Source: an uncultured Desulfovibrio sp. (GTDB taxonomy: Bacteria > Desulfobacterota > Desulfovibrionia > Desulfovibrionales > Desulfovibrionaceae). Taken from it: a stretch of DNA of 11,471 nt. The notes under the pieces were generated by a model. That model saw nothing but the letters and a program-made list of their open reading frames with translations. It ran no database searches and had not been told where the DNA came from. Positions 5,511-11,471 of this stretch are shown here, piece after piece (positions within the stretch are counted from its first letter, which is position 1; the number at the start of each line of letters is the position of its first letter). The position numbers and the translations under genes were made by a program. Where the stretch lies: positions 1-11,471 of the forward strand of contig URTO01000030.1 in the NCBI GenBank assembly GCA_900550745.1, read 5' to 3'.

Positions 5511-7103
5511 ATGCAGAAAATCCTCCGTATCGATCCGAAAGACAATCTGATCGTGGCCCTGCGCGATCTGGCCCAAGGCGACATTGTCGAAAACGACGGG
5601 CAACGCATCCAGTTGGTCACGGATGTCCCCGCCAAACACAAGTTCACCCGCGACTCCGTGCCTGTGGGAGGCATCGTTACCCTGTACGGCGTGCCCGTGG
5701 GCAAGGCCGTCGCCCCGCTCCAGCCCGGAGAACGCATCACCGTGGACAACGTGGTTCACTACGCGGCGGAAGTCGATCTGAGCGATGCCGTCCCGTACAT
5801 GTGGAAGGCCCCGGACGTCTCCCGCTGGGCGGACCGCACGTTCGACGGCGTGATCCGCCCGGACGGGCGCGTGGGAACCGCCAACTATTGGCTCATCATC
5901 CCGCTGGTGTTCTGTGAGAACCGCAATGCCCTGAAGCTGCGCGACGCGCTGGAACGGACGCTTGGGTACGCGGGGGATCATCTGGCGGACTTCGCGCGGT
6001 CGCTGGTGGGCGGCACGGGCTGCGCGCCCGCTCCCCGGCCTTTCCCGCACATCGACGGCATCCGGGCCATCACCCATAACGGCGGGTGCGGCGGCACGGC
6101 TCAGGACGCGTGGGCGCTGTGCCGGGTGCTGGCCGCCTATGCGGATCACCCCAACGTGGCGGGGCTTACCGTATTCAGCCTTGGCTGCGAGAAGGCGCAG
6201 ATCGGGCTGTTCCAGGAGGCGCTGCGGGAACGGAACCTTGGTTTCGACAAGCCCTGCATCCTGCTGCGGCAGCAGGACTGGGCCAGCGAAGCCAAGATGA
6301 TGGAAGAGGCCGTCCGCAAGACGCTGGCGCATTTCAGGAACGCCGATCTGGCGGAGCGCCGCCCCGTGCCGCTCTCGCACCTCAAGCTTGGGGTGAAGTG
6401 CGGCGGTTCGGACGGCTTTTCCGGCATTTCGGCCAACCCTGTCATCGGGGAAGTTTCGGATCGCGTGGTGACGCTCGGCGGCGGGTCGGCGCTGGCGGAA
6501 TTCCCCGAACTGTGCGGCGTGGAGGCCAACATGATTTCCCGCTGCATCCGCAAGGAAGACAAGGCTCGCTTCCTTGAGCTGATGCGCCGCTATGAGGCCG
6601 CCGCCAACGCTTGCGGGGCCTCCATCTCCGACAACCCCAGCCCCGGCAACATCCGCGACGGGCTGATCACCGATGCCATCAAATCGGCCGGCGCGGCGAA
6701 GAAGGGCGGCAAGGCCCCGATCAGCGCCGTGCTCGATTACGCGGAACCCATGCCGGACGCCGGGCTGTCCCTCGTCTGTACGCCGGGCAACGACGTGGAA
6801 GCCGTGACCGGGCTCGTGGCTGCGGGCGTAAACGTGGTGCTGTTCTCCACCGGTTTGGGGACGCCTACCGGGAACCCCATCGTGCCCGTGATCAAGGTGG
6901 CGACCAATACGGCGGTGGCAGAACGGCTCAGCGACCTGATCGATTTCGACTGCGGCCCGATCATTGACGGGGAACCCATTGCGGCCGCCGCCGACCGCCT
7001 GCTTGAAAAGGTGCTTGATACCGCCAGCGGGCGGTACTCCACCAAGGCCGATCGGCTTGGGCAGCATGATTTCCTGTTTTGGAAGCGTGATGTGTCGCTG
7101 TAG
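5511..7103 (+). CDS. UxaA/GarD-family sugar-acid dehydratase, likely L-fuconate dehydratase
   Basis: 530 residues of the altronate/galactarate dehydratase family (metal-dependent, cytoplasmic). It has an N-terminal SAF domain (about 1-88, ending ...VDNVVHYAAEV). The catalytic part begins FDGVIRPDGRVGTANYWLIIP and carries the family blocks THNGGCGGTAQD, FSLGCEKAQ, KCGGSDGFSGISANP, NPSPGNIRDGLIT, VCTPGNDVEAVTG and FSTGLGTPTGNPIVP. Expected reaction here: L-fuconate to 2-keto-3-deoxy-L-fuconate, inferred from the neighbours; altronate or galactarate are alternatives. An open frame reaches back to ATG 5445. I chose ATG 5511 because the family's N-terminus starts MQKILRIDPKDN and AAAGGA (5498-5503) lies seven bases ahead of it, while the upstream extension overlaps the terminator region. 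It is the first gene of the cassette. In C. jejuni NCTC 11168 the counterpart is, as recalled, split into two frames; here it is intact. It is followed by a 187-bp gap. Confidence 0.9.
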   Translation: MQKILRIDPKDNLIVALRDLAQGDIVENDGQRIQLVTDVPAKHKFTRDSVPVGGIVTLYGVPVGKAVAPLQPGERITVDNVVHYAAEVDLSDAVPYMWKAPDVSRWADRTFDGVIRPDGRVGTANYWLIIPLVFCENRNALKLRDALERTLGYAGDHLADFARSLVGGTGCAPAPRPFPHIDGIRAITHNGGCGGTAQDAWALCRVLAAYADHPNVAGLTVFSLGCEKAQIGLFQEALRERNLGFDKPCILLRQQDWASEAKMMEEAVRKTLAHFRNADLAERRPVPLSHLKLGVKCGGSDGFSGISANPVIGEVSDRVVTLGGGSALAEFPELCGVEANMISRCIRKEDKARFLELMRRYEAAANACGASISDNPSPGNIRDGLITDAIKSAGAAKKGGKAPISAVLDYAEPMPDAGLSLVCTPGNDVEAVTGLVAAGVNVVLFSTGLGTPTGNPIVPVIKVATNTAVAERLSDLIDFDCGPIIDGEPIAAAADRLLEKVLDTASGRYSTKADRLGQHDFLFWKRDVSL

Positions 7104-7121
7104 CGGGAGGAAAGGCTGGGG

Positions 7122-7137
7122 GGAAGGGATGCCTTCC
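7122..7137. other. hairpin in the gap after the dehydratase gene
   Basis: GGAAGG-GATG-CCTTCC, a 6-bp stem 18 bases after the dehydratase stop and without a T-run. The rest of 7104-7290 has GC-rich short inverted repeats but no gene. A TATAAG at 7251-7256 has no matching -35. The hairpin may be an mRNA stability or processing site. Confidence 0.35.
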
Positions 7138-7290
7138 GAAGGACGGCGCCTCCACACGGGCCCCCTGTCCGAAAAATCCCCCCTCTTCTTTGAGGCCGTT
7201 TTGGGGCCGTTGCCGTCGGCAGGGCCGCCGCATGGAGCGGCAGTAGTCCCTATAAGTCTGTTTCGCCGGGGCCTGTGAAGGAGGAAGACG

Positions 7291-8142
7291 ATGGATACGG
7301 TATGGCGCATGGACGCGCATCAGCATTTCTGGCGGTTCGATCCGGCCTCATATGGCTGGATAGGTGACGGCATGGACGTCCTGAAACGGGACTTCCTGCC
7401 CGCCGAGCTGCGGTTTGAGCTGGACATCCGGCATATCGGCGGTTCGGTGGCGGTTCAGGCACGGGCTTCGGAGGCGGAAACGGACTTTTTGCTTGGGCTG
7501 GCGGCGTCGAATCCGTGGATTCTGGCGGTCGTGGGCTGGATCGATCTACGGGCGGATGATCTGGAAGCCCGGCTTGAGGCGCGGGCCTCGTCCGCCGTGC
7601 TCAAGGGGTACCGCCATCAGGTGCAGGATGAGCCGTCCCCTTCGGCGTTTCTGGAAGATGGGCGGTTCAACCGCGGCGTGGAAACGCTCCAACGGGCGGG
7701 CAAGCTCTATGAGGTTTTGATCCGCGCGAAAGACCTGCCCGCCGCCATTGCCTTCTGCGGGCGGCACGATCTGGGGCCGCTCGTGCTGGATCACCTCGGC
7801 AAGCCGGACGTCCGGCATGAGGGCGCGGCGGAGTGGGCCAAACGCATTGCCCCGCTCGCGGCGCTGGAGCATGTGAGCTGCAAGCTGTCCGGGCTGATCA
7901 CCGAAGCCCATTGGCACGGCTGGGACGAGCGGGATTTGCTCCCCTACCTCGACGCGGCTCTGGAATGTTTCGGGCCCTCCCGCCTGCTGTTCGGTTCGGA
8001 CTGGCCCGTTTGCCTGCTGTCCGGAACGTACGATCAGGTGTGCGGGCTGGTTGGGAAGGCCACGGCGTCCCTCTCCGAGTCGGAGCGTGATGCCGTATGG
8101 GGCGGCAACGCCTGCCGCGTGTACGGCGTCGGCAACCTCTAA
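7291..8142 (+). CDS. amidohydrolase-2 family sugar lactonase (L-fuconolactonase-like)
   Basis: 283 residues, a TIM-barrel metal-dependent hydrolase of the type that includes L-fuconolactonase and L-rhamnono-lactonase (COG3618-like). Visible active-site marks: the HxH motif DAHQHFW with His10 and His12, His168 in VLDHLGKPDV, and Asp237 in FGSDWPVC, all standard in this family. Expected reaction: hydrolysis of L-fucono-lactone to L-fuconate in the cytoplasm. AAGGAGG at 7278-7284, six bases before ATG 7291, is the strongest ribosome site in the cassette. The dehydrogenase gene starts 15 bases after the stop, so the two are surely co-transcribed. The counterpart in the C. jejuni fucose locus is Cj0487 (from memory). 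Substrate specificity is inferred from context. Confidence 0.9.
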   Translation: MDTVWRMDAHQHFWRFDPASYGWIGDGMDVLKRDFLPAELRFELDIRHIGGSVAVQARASEAETDFLLGLAASNPWILAVVGWIDLRADDLEARLEARASSAVLKGYRHQVQDEPSPSAFLEDGRFNRGVETLQRAGKLYEVLIRAKDLPAAIAFCGRHDLGPLVLDHLGKPDVRHEGAAEWAKRIAPLAALEHVSCKLSGLITEAHWHGWDERDLLPYLDAALECFGPSRLLFGSDWPVCLLSGTYDQVCGLVGKATASLSESERDAVWGGNACRVYGVGNL

Positions 8143-8157
8143 ACGCAGGAGCATGTC

Positions 8158-8940
8158 ATGGATTTGCGGATAAAGGACAAAGTGTATCTCGTGACCGGCG
8201 GCGGTTCCGGCATCGGCGGCGGCATATCCGCTGCGCTGGCCCGTGAGGGCGCGATTCCGGTGATTCTGGGGCGCAGCCCGCTGCAAAAGGGGTTCCGGGC
8301 CGAAGTGCTGGCGCTCCAGCCGCTTATGCATTTCATCCAAACCGAACTGACCGACGGGCAGGCCTGCGCCGATGCCGTTCAGGAAGCCGTATCCATGTAC
8401 GGGCGCATCGACGGCCTGATCAATTGCGCCGGGGGCAACGACAACGTCAGCCTCGAAACCGGGGTGGAGGCATTCCGGGTTTCGCTTGAGCGTAACCTTG
8501 TCCACTACTACACGATGGCGCACTACTGCATCGGGGAATTGAAAAAGAGCAAGGGGAGCATCCTCAACGTCAGCTCCAAGACCGCGCTCACCGGGCAGGG
8601 CGGGACCAGCGGCTACACCGCCGCCAAGGGGGCCATTTTGTCCCTGACGCGCGAATGGGCCGCCTCCTATCTCAAGGACGGCATCCGGGTGAACGCCGTG
8701 GTTCCCGCCGAGGTCTGGACGCCGCTCTATGAACGGTGGGTGAACACGTTCCCCCACCCGGCGGAAAAGCTGGAAACCATCGTCCGCAACATCCCCTTGG
8801 GGCGTCGGATGACCACGGTGGAGGAACTGGCGGACATGGCGGTGTTCCTGCTTTCGCCGCTGTCGTCGCACACCACGGGCCAGTGGGTCGTGGTGGACGG
8901 CGGCTACACGCACCTTGACCGTACTTTGACGGCCTGCTGA
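8158..8940 (+). CDS. fucX: short-chain dehydrogenase, likely L-fucose dehydrogenase (FucX-like)
   Basis: 260 residues, the normal length for a classical SDR. It has the NAD(P)-binding TGGGSGIG (about residues 14-21), the NCAGG segment, and the catalytic triad Ser140, Tyr153 and Lys157 (VSSKTALTGQGGTSGYTAAKG). The C-terminus VDGGYTHLDR resembles known L-fucose dehydrogenases. Expected reaction: oxidation of L-fucose at C1 to the lactone, the first step of the non-phosphorylating route; relatives also take D-arabinose or L-galactose. AGGAG at 8147-8151 decides ATG 8158; an ATG at 8153 is out of frame. It lies 15 bases after the lactonase stop and 12 bases before the permease start. The symbol follows C. 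jejuni Cj0485 and is tentative. Confidence 0.88.
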   Translation: MDLRIKDKVYLVTGGGSGIGGGISAALAREGAIPVILGRSPLQKGFRAEVLALQPLMHFIQTELTDGQACADAVQEAVSMYGRIDGLINCAGGNDNVSLETGVEAFRVSLERNLVHYYTMAHYCIGELKKSKGSILNVSSKTALTGQGGTSGYTAAKGAILSLTREWAASYLKDGIRVNAVVPAEVWTPLYERWVNTFPHPAEKLETIVRNIPLGRRMTTVEELADMAVFLLSPLSSHTTGQWVVVDGGYTHLDRTLTAC

Positions 8941-8952
8941 GGGAGGTTCGCC

Positions 8953-10161
8953 GTGAGCCAGATAACCAGCCCCCAATACCGCAAGGCGTTTGTCCTCGTC
9001 ACCACGCTGTTCTTCATGTGGGGCCTGTCCTACGGGCTCATCGACGTGCTGAACAAGCAGTTCCAGATGACGCTCAACGTGTCCAAGGCCCAGTCCGGGC
9101 TCATTCAGGCCGCGTATTTCGGGGCCTATTTCGTCGTGGCGATCCCCGCCGGGCTGTTCATGGAATGGAAAGGCTACAAGGCGGGCATCCTGTGCGGCCT
9201 GAGCCTGTACGCGATCGGGGCCCTGCTGTTTGTCCCGGCGGCGGGCGCCGCAAGCTTCGCGTTCTTCCTGTTCGCCCTGTTCGTCATCGCGCTTGGGCTC
9301 GGATGCCTGGAAACGGCGGCCAACTCCTATTCCTCGGCGCTGGGTTCCACGGAAACCGCCGAAACCCGTCTGAACCTCTCTCAGTCCTTCAACGGGCTTG
9401 GGCAGTTCACCGGGCCGCTGATCGGGGGCCTGCTGTTCTTCGGCGGCGACGGGGCCGGCGGCGGAGGCGGGCTTGATGCCGTCAGGATGACCTATGTGGG
9501 CATCGCCTGCGTGGTGATCCTGCTGGCCATTTTGTTCGCCAAGGCCCAACTGCCCGATTTGCGGAGCAGTGAGGAGGCGGATGAGGCCGCCATGACGAAA
9601 CATTCCCTGCTGGCCCATAGGGAGTTCGTCGCCGGGGTGGCGGCGCAGTTCCTCTATGTGGCGGCGCAGGTCGGGATCGGGGCGTTCTTCATCAACCTGT
9701 ACATCGAATGCTGGCCCGGCGGCACGGCGCAGCAAGGCGCGTTTTTCCTGTCCAGCGCCATGCTCTGCCTGTTGATAGGCCGTTTCGTGAGCACGGGCAT
9801 CATGACCAAAATCGCGCCCGCAAAACTGCTTGCGGCGTACGGCTCCGTATGCGTGATCCTGACGGGGGTGGTGTTCATGGCCGTCGAATACGTGTCGGTC
9901 ATCGCGCTCATCGCGGTGTTCTTCTTCATTTCCATCATGTTCCCGACCATTTTCGCGATGGGGACCAAGAACCTCGGAACCCGCAAGAAGCGCGGCGGCT
10001 CGTACATGATCATGGCCATCGTGGGCGGGGCGATCATGCCGTATTGCATGGGGCTGATCGCGGACTACACGCACACCGCGGCGGCGTTTGCCCTGCCGCT
10101 GTGCTGCTTCGCCTGCGTCGTCCTGTACGGTGCGGCGTATGGGCGGCTGGTAAAGGAATGA
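8953..10161 (+). CDS. fucP: FucP-type L-fucose:proton symporter (MFS, FHS family)
   Basis: 402 residues with about 12 hydrophobic segments, the normal size for the fucose/galactose/glucose:H+ symporter branch of the major facilitator superfamily. The start FFMWGLSYGLIDVLNKQFQ, the AAYFGAYFVVAIPAG helix, the LYAIGALLFVPAA helix, and ETAANSY with Glu120 match FucP landmarks. Glu120 is placed like the proton-linked Glu135 of E. coli FucP. RLNLSQSFNGLGQFTGPLIG is also typical. A glycine-rich loop (GGDGAGGGGG) follows TM6. The start is GTG 8953, chosen because GGAGG at 8942-8946 lies six bases upstream, right after the dehydrogenase stop. The context supports fucose import; D-arabinose or L-galactose are possible. 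A 180-bp gap follows. Confidence 0.9.
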   Translation: MSQITSPQYRKAFVLVTTLFFMWGLSYGLIDVLNKQFQMTLNVSKAQSGLIQAAYFGAYFVVAIPAGLFMEWKGYKAGILCGLSLYAIGALLFVPAAGAASFAFFLFALFVIALGLGCLETAANSYSSALGSTETAETRLNLSQSFNGLGQFTGPLIGGLLFFGGDGAGGGGGLDAVRMTYVGIACVVILLAILFAKAQLPDLRSSEEADEAAMTKHSLLAHREFVAGVAAQFLYVAAQVGIGAFFINLYIECWPGGTAQQGAFFLSSAMLCLLIGRFVSTGIMTKIAPAKLLAAYGSVCVILTGVVFMAVEYVSVIALIAVFFFISIMFPTIFAMGTKNLGTRKKRGGSYMIMAIVGGAIMPYCMGLIADYTHTAAAFALPLCCFACVVLYGAAYGRLVKE

Positions 10162-10164
10162 CAG

Positions 10165-10185
10165 GGGGGAGGGGCCCCTTCCCCC
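10165..10185. other. GC-only hairpin after the permease stop
   Basis: GGGGGAGG pairs with CCTTCCCCC-type sequence: eight pairs with one G-T, and a 5-base loop. It starts four bases after the permease stop and has no T-run. It could stabilise or separate the upstream mRNA from the aldolase gene. Confidence 0.4.
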
Positions 10186-10214
10186 GTTCCCAAGGCTTTC
10201 ACCTGATGGGGGGC

Positions 10215-10282
10215 CGTCCGTTTTCGCGGACGCGCCGCGCCGTCTCAGGCATGGGGGGATCGCGCGGAAGCCCGCTCCCCAT
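10215..10282. other. two further hairpins in the permease-aldolase gap
   Basis: CGTCCG (10215-10220) pairs with CGGACG (10227-10232) around TTTTCG. ATGGGG (10251-10256) pairs with CCCCAT (10277-10282), with an inner GCGG-AAGC-CCGC. No promoter or gene is visible in 10162-10341. Confidence 0.35.
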
Positions 10283-10296
10283 CAGCCGAAAGCTTT

Positions 10297-10311
10297 GGGG
10301 ACACCCCTTTT
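10297..10311 (+). terminator. weak terminator-like hairpin ahead of the aldolase gene
   Basis: GGGG-ACA-CCCC followed by TTTT, 30 bases before the aldolase ATG. The stem is only 4 bp and the loop 3 bases, so partial termination at most. It may reduce read-through into the aldolase gene. Confidence 0.25.
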
Positions 10312-10341
10312 CGTGCAACAGTACAGCCAAAGGAGCGGATC

Positions 10342-11235
10342 ATGCCGGAAAGCAAGAAAAAATACACGGGGGCGTGGTGCCCTTCGATCACGCCGTTTGA
10401 CGCGGACGGGAAGCTGGATCTTGCCGCGCTGGAAAAGCATTTCTCCCGGCTGTCGGAAGCCGGGACCGACGGCGTCCTGCTGATGGGGAGCATCGGGGAG
10501 TTCACGGCCCTGAGCATGGACGAGCGGGTCAGCCTGATCCATGCGGCGCGGACTATGACCCGCTTGCCGCTGATCGCCAACGTGTCCGGCACCTGCATGG
10601 AAGACATGACGCGCTTGGCGGACGCGGCCTATTCGGAAGGCTATGAGGCGGTCATGGCCTTGCCGCACTACTATTTCGCCCAGACCCCGCGCCAGCTTGA
10701 GGCGTATTTCGATATGTTGGGCGGGCGTTTCGAGGGCGAGTGGCTCATCTATAATTTCCCGGCGCGTACGGGGTGCGATGTGGATGCGGCCCTGATCGCC
10801 AGGCTTGCCGCCCGGTTCCCCCGGTTCATGGGGGTGAAGGATACGGTGGACTGCGCCTCGCATACGCGGGCCATCGTGCGGGCCGTGTCTGAGGTGCGCG
10901 AAGACTTTTCGGTGCTGTGCGGGTTCGACGAGTATTTCATCCCCAACCTGATGAACGGCGGGGACGGCGTGCTGTCCGGGCTGAACAATGTCGTTCCCGA
11001 ATTGTTTGCGCAGGCGAAAACGGCGTTCCGCTCAGGGCAGTTCGAGGAACTGTGCGCGGCGCACAGGGAAATCGGGCGGCTCTCGTCCATCTATGCGATA
11101 AGCGACGATTTCGTGGCGGCCATCAAGTCCGCCGTCGCCGCCAAGTTCGGCGGGCTGGAACCCGTCTCACGGGGATACGGCGGCGCGCTCGACGAGGCGC
11201 AGCTTGGCGCGGTGAAGCGGCTGTTCGGGCTATAG
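10342..11235 (+). CDS. DapA/NAL-family aldolase, likely 2-keto-3-deoxy-L-fuconate aldolase
   Basis: 297 residues, the usual length for the dihydrodipicolinate synthase/N-acetylneuraminate lyase family of class I, Schiff-base TIM-barrel enzymes. GSIGEFTALSMDER (about residues 51-64) is the pyruvate-binding GxxGE block. Tyr137 in IYNFPARTGCDV is the catalytic tyrosine, and Lys166 in FMGVKDT is the Schiff-base lysine, at the expected 29-residue spacing. It is probably not a true lysine-pathway DapA: it closes a sugar-acid cassette and has the substrate-side segment ALPHYYFAQTP, seen more in sugar-acid aldolases. Expected products: pyruvate and L-lactaldehyde. AAAGGAG (10329-10335) lies six bases before ATG 10342. 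The C. jejuni counterpart is Cj0481 (from memory). After the stop no intrinsic terminator is visible before repeat copy C. Confidence 0.88.
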   Translation: MPESKKKYTGAWCPSITPFDADGKLDLAALEKHFSRLSEAGTDGVLLMGSIGEFTALSMDERVSLIHAARTMTRLPLIANVSGTCMEDMTRLADAAYSEGYEAVMALPHYYFAQTPRQLEAYFDMLGGRFEGEWLIYNFPARTGCDVDAALIARLAARFPRFMGVKDTVDCASHTRAIVRAVSEVREDFSVLCGFDEYFIPNLMNGGDGVLSGLNNVVPELFAQAKTAFRSGQFEELCAAHREIGRLSSIYAISDDFVAAIKSAVAAKFGGLEPVSRGYGGALDEAQLGAVKRLFGL

Positions 11236-11290
11236 GCTTTCGGCGTGGACTTTCATTATTCTGCTGTTGTTTGAAGCATGTTCTGCTTTA

Positions 11291-11444
11291 TGTAAAGGCT
11301 GTGTCATAGAAAATGGCTGGTGCTTTTTTCCTTGAAACTCCAAAGGGATAACCGGAAAAATGCCTTGGCCGTGGATCCCGCCAAGGGGAAAACTGGAAAA
11401 AAGCTCTATTTTCACCGCACTGTGGAGATGAAGCAACCACATAC
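11291..11444 (+). repeat. dispersed intergenic repeat, copy C
   Basis: Third copy of the element at 3568 and 4602, in the same orientation, 55 bases after the aldolase stop. The first hairpin is GTCAT-AGAAA-ATGGC (11303-11317). The second is TTCCTT against AAGGGA, with one T-G pair. In place of copy B's third hairpin it has a different 7-bp stem, CCTTGGC (11363-11369) with GCCAAGG (11380-11386). Its last 25 bases are identical to those of copy B. The window ends 27 bases later. Confidence 0.8.
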
Positions 11445-11471
11445 ATAATAGAGCCAATGAAAAAGGTGGTT

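Noticed and set aside
5403..7310. Long minus-strand open frame (635 codons) opposite the dehydratase
   Set aside because: Antisense to a clear UxaA-family gene, and its composition is that of a shadow frame.
7546..10074. Very long minus-strand open frame (842 codons) under the fucose cassette
   Set aside because: It is antisense to three well-supported genes, shows the His/Arg/Gly/Pro-rich composition of GC-rich antisense frames, and has no family motif.
11230..11457. Minus-strand 75-codon frame across repeat copy C, with similar peptides opposite copies A and B
   Set aside because: The resemblance follows from the DNA repeat. The frames start and stop differently and are not kept intact among copies.
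11457..11471. ATG followed by AAA AAG GTG GTT at the window edge, a possible start of the next gene
   Set aside because: Only five codons are visible and no Shine-Dalgarno sequence precedes them.
1..11471. CRISPR array, tRNA or rRNA gene, transposase or integrase
   Set aside because: I looked and saw no regularly spaced short repeats, cloverleaf sequence, rRNA segments or transposase motifs.

Overview
The window is a GC-rich bacterial segment with every supported gene on the + strand. Three things suggest an anaerobic, probably gut-associated proteobacterium of the Desulfovibrionaceae type (Bilophila/Desulfovibrio-like): a large soluble GAF/PAS/GGDEF/EAL protein, a small HesB-like gene with an in-frame TGA that reads as selenocysteine, and a mucin-sugar (L-fucose) catabolic cassette. 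That taxonomic guess is an inference; there is no rRNA or other marker to prove it.

Layout. 129-3185 encodes a 1018-residue cyclic-di-GMP enzyme with two GGDEF domains and one EAL domain. 3186-3853 is a long non-coding stretch. It holds two copies of a GC-rich 75-bp repeat and the first copy (A) of a second, AT-richer intergenic repeat. 3854-4480 is a LysE/RhtB-type amino-acid exporter. 4481-4969 is non-coding: a short direct repeat, a probable terminator, copy B of the AT-richer repeat and a GC hairpin. 4970-5278 is a HesB/IscA-like gene that ordinary gene calling would miss, because codon 33 is TGA. The TGA sits where the family has its first cluster-binding Cys, and a 7-bp hairpin with a GG-containing loop follows 18 nt later, as expected for a bacterial SECIS element. 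5279-5510 holds a TATAAT box, an AT-rich inverted repeat and a strong intrinsic terminator.

5511-11235 is a five-gene sugar-acid cassette: UxaA-type dehydratase, amidohydrolase-type lactonase, short-chain dehydrogenase, FucP-type permease and DapA-type aldolase. The set matches the non-phosphorylating L-fucose pathway described for Campylobacter jejuni (FucX/FucP region). FucP imports L-fucose. The SDR oxidises it to the lactone, the amidohydrolase opens the lactone to L-fuconate, the dehydratase makes 2-keto-3-deoxy-L-fuconate, and the DapA-like aldolase should give pyruvate and lactaldehyde. No mutarotase (FucU), aldehyde dehydrogenase or dedicated regulator is in the window. Two gaps of about 180 bp in the cassette hold GC-rich hairpins. 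11291-11444 is copy C of the AT-richer repeat.

The most notable items are the cryptic selenoprotein gene, the three-copy structured intergenic repeat, and the possible operator/terminator overlap in front of the fucose cassette.
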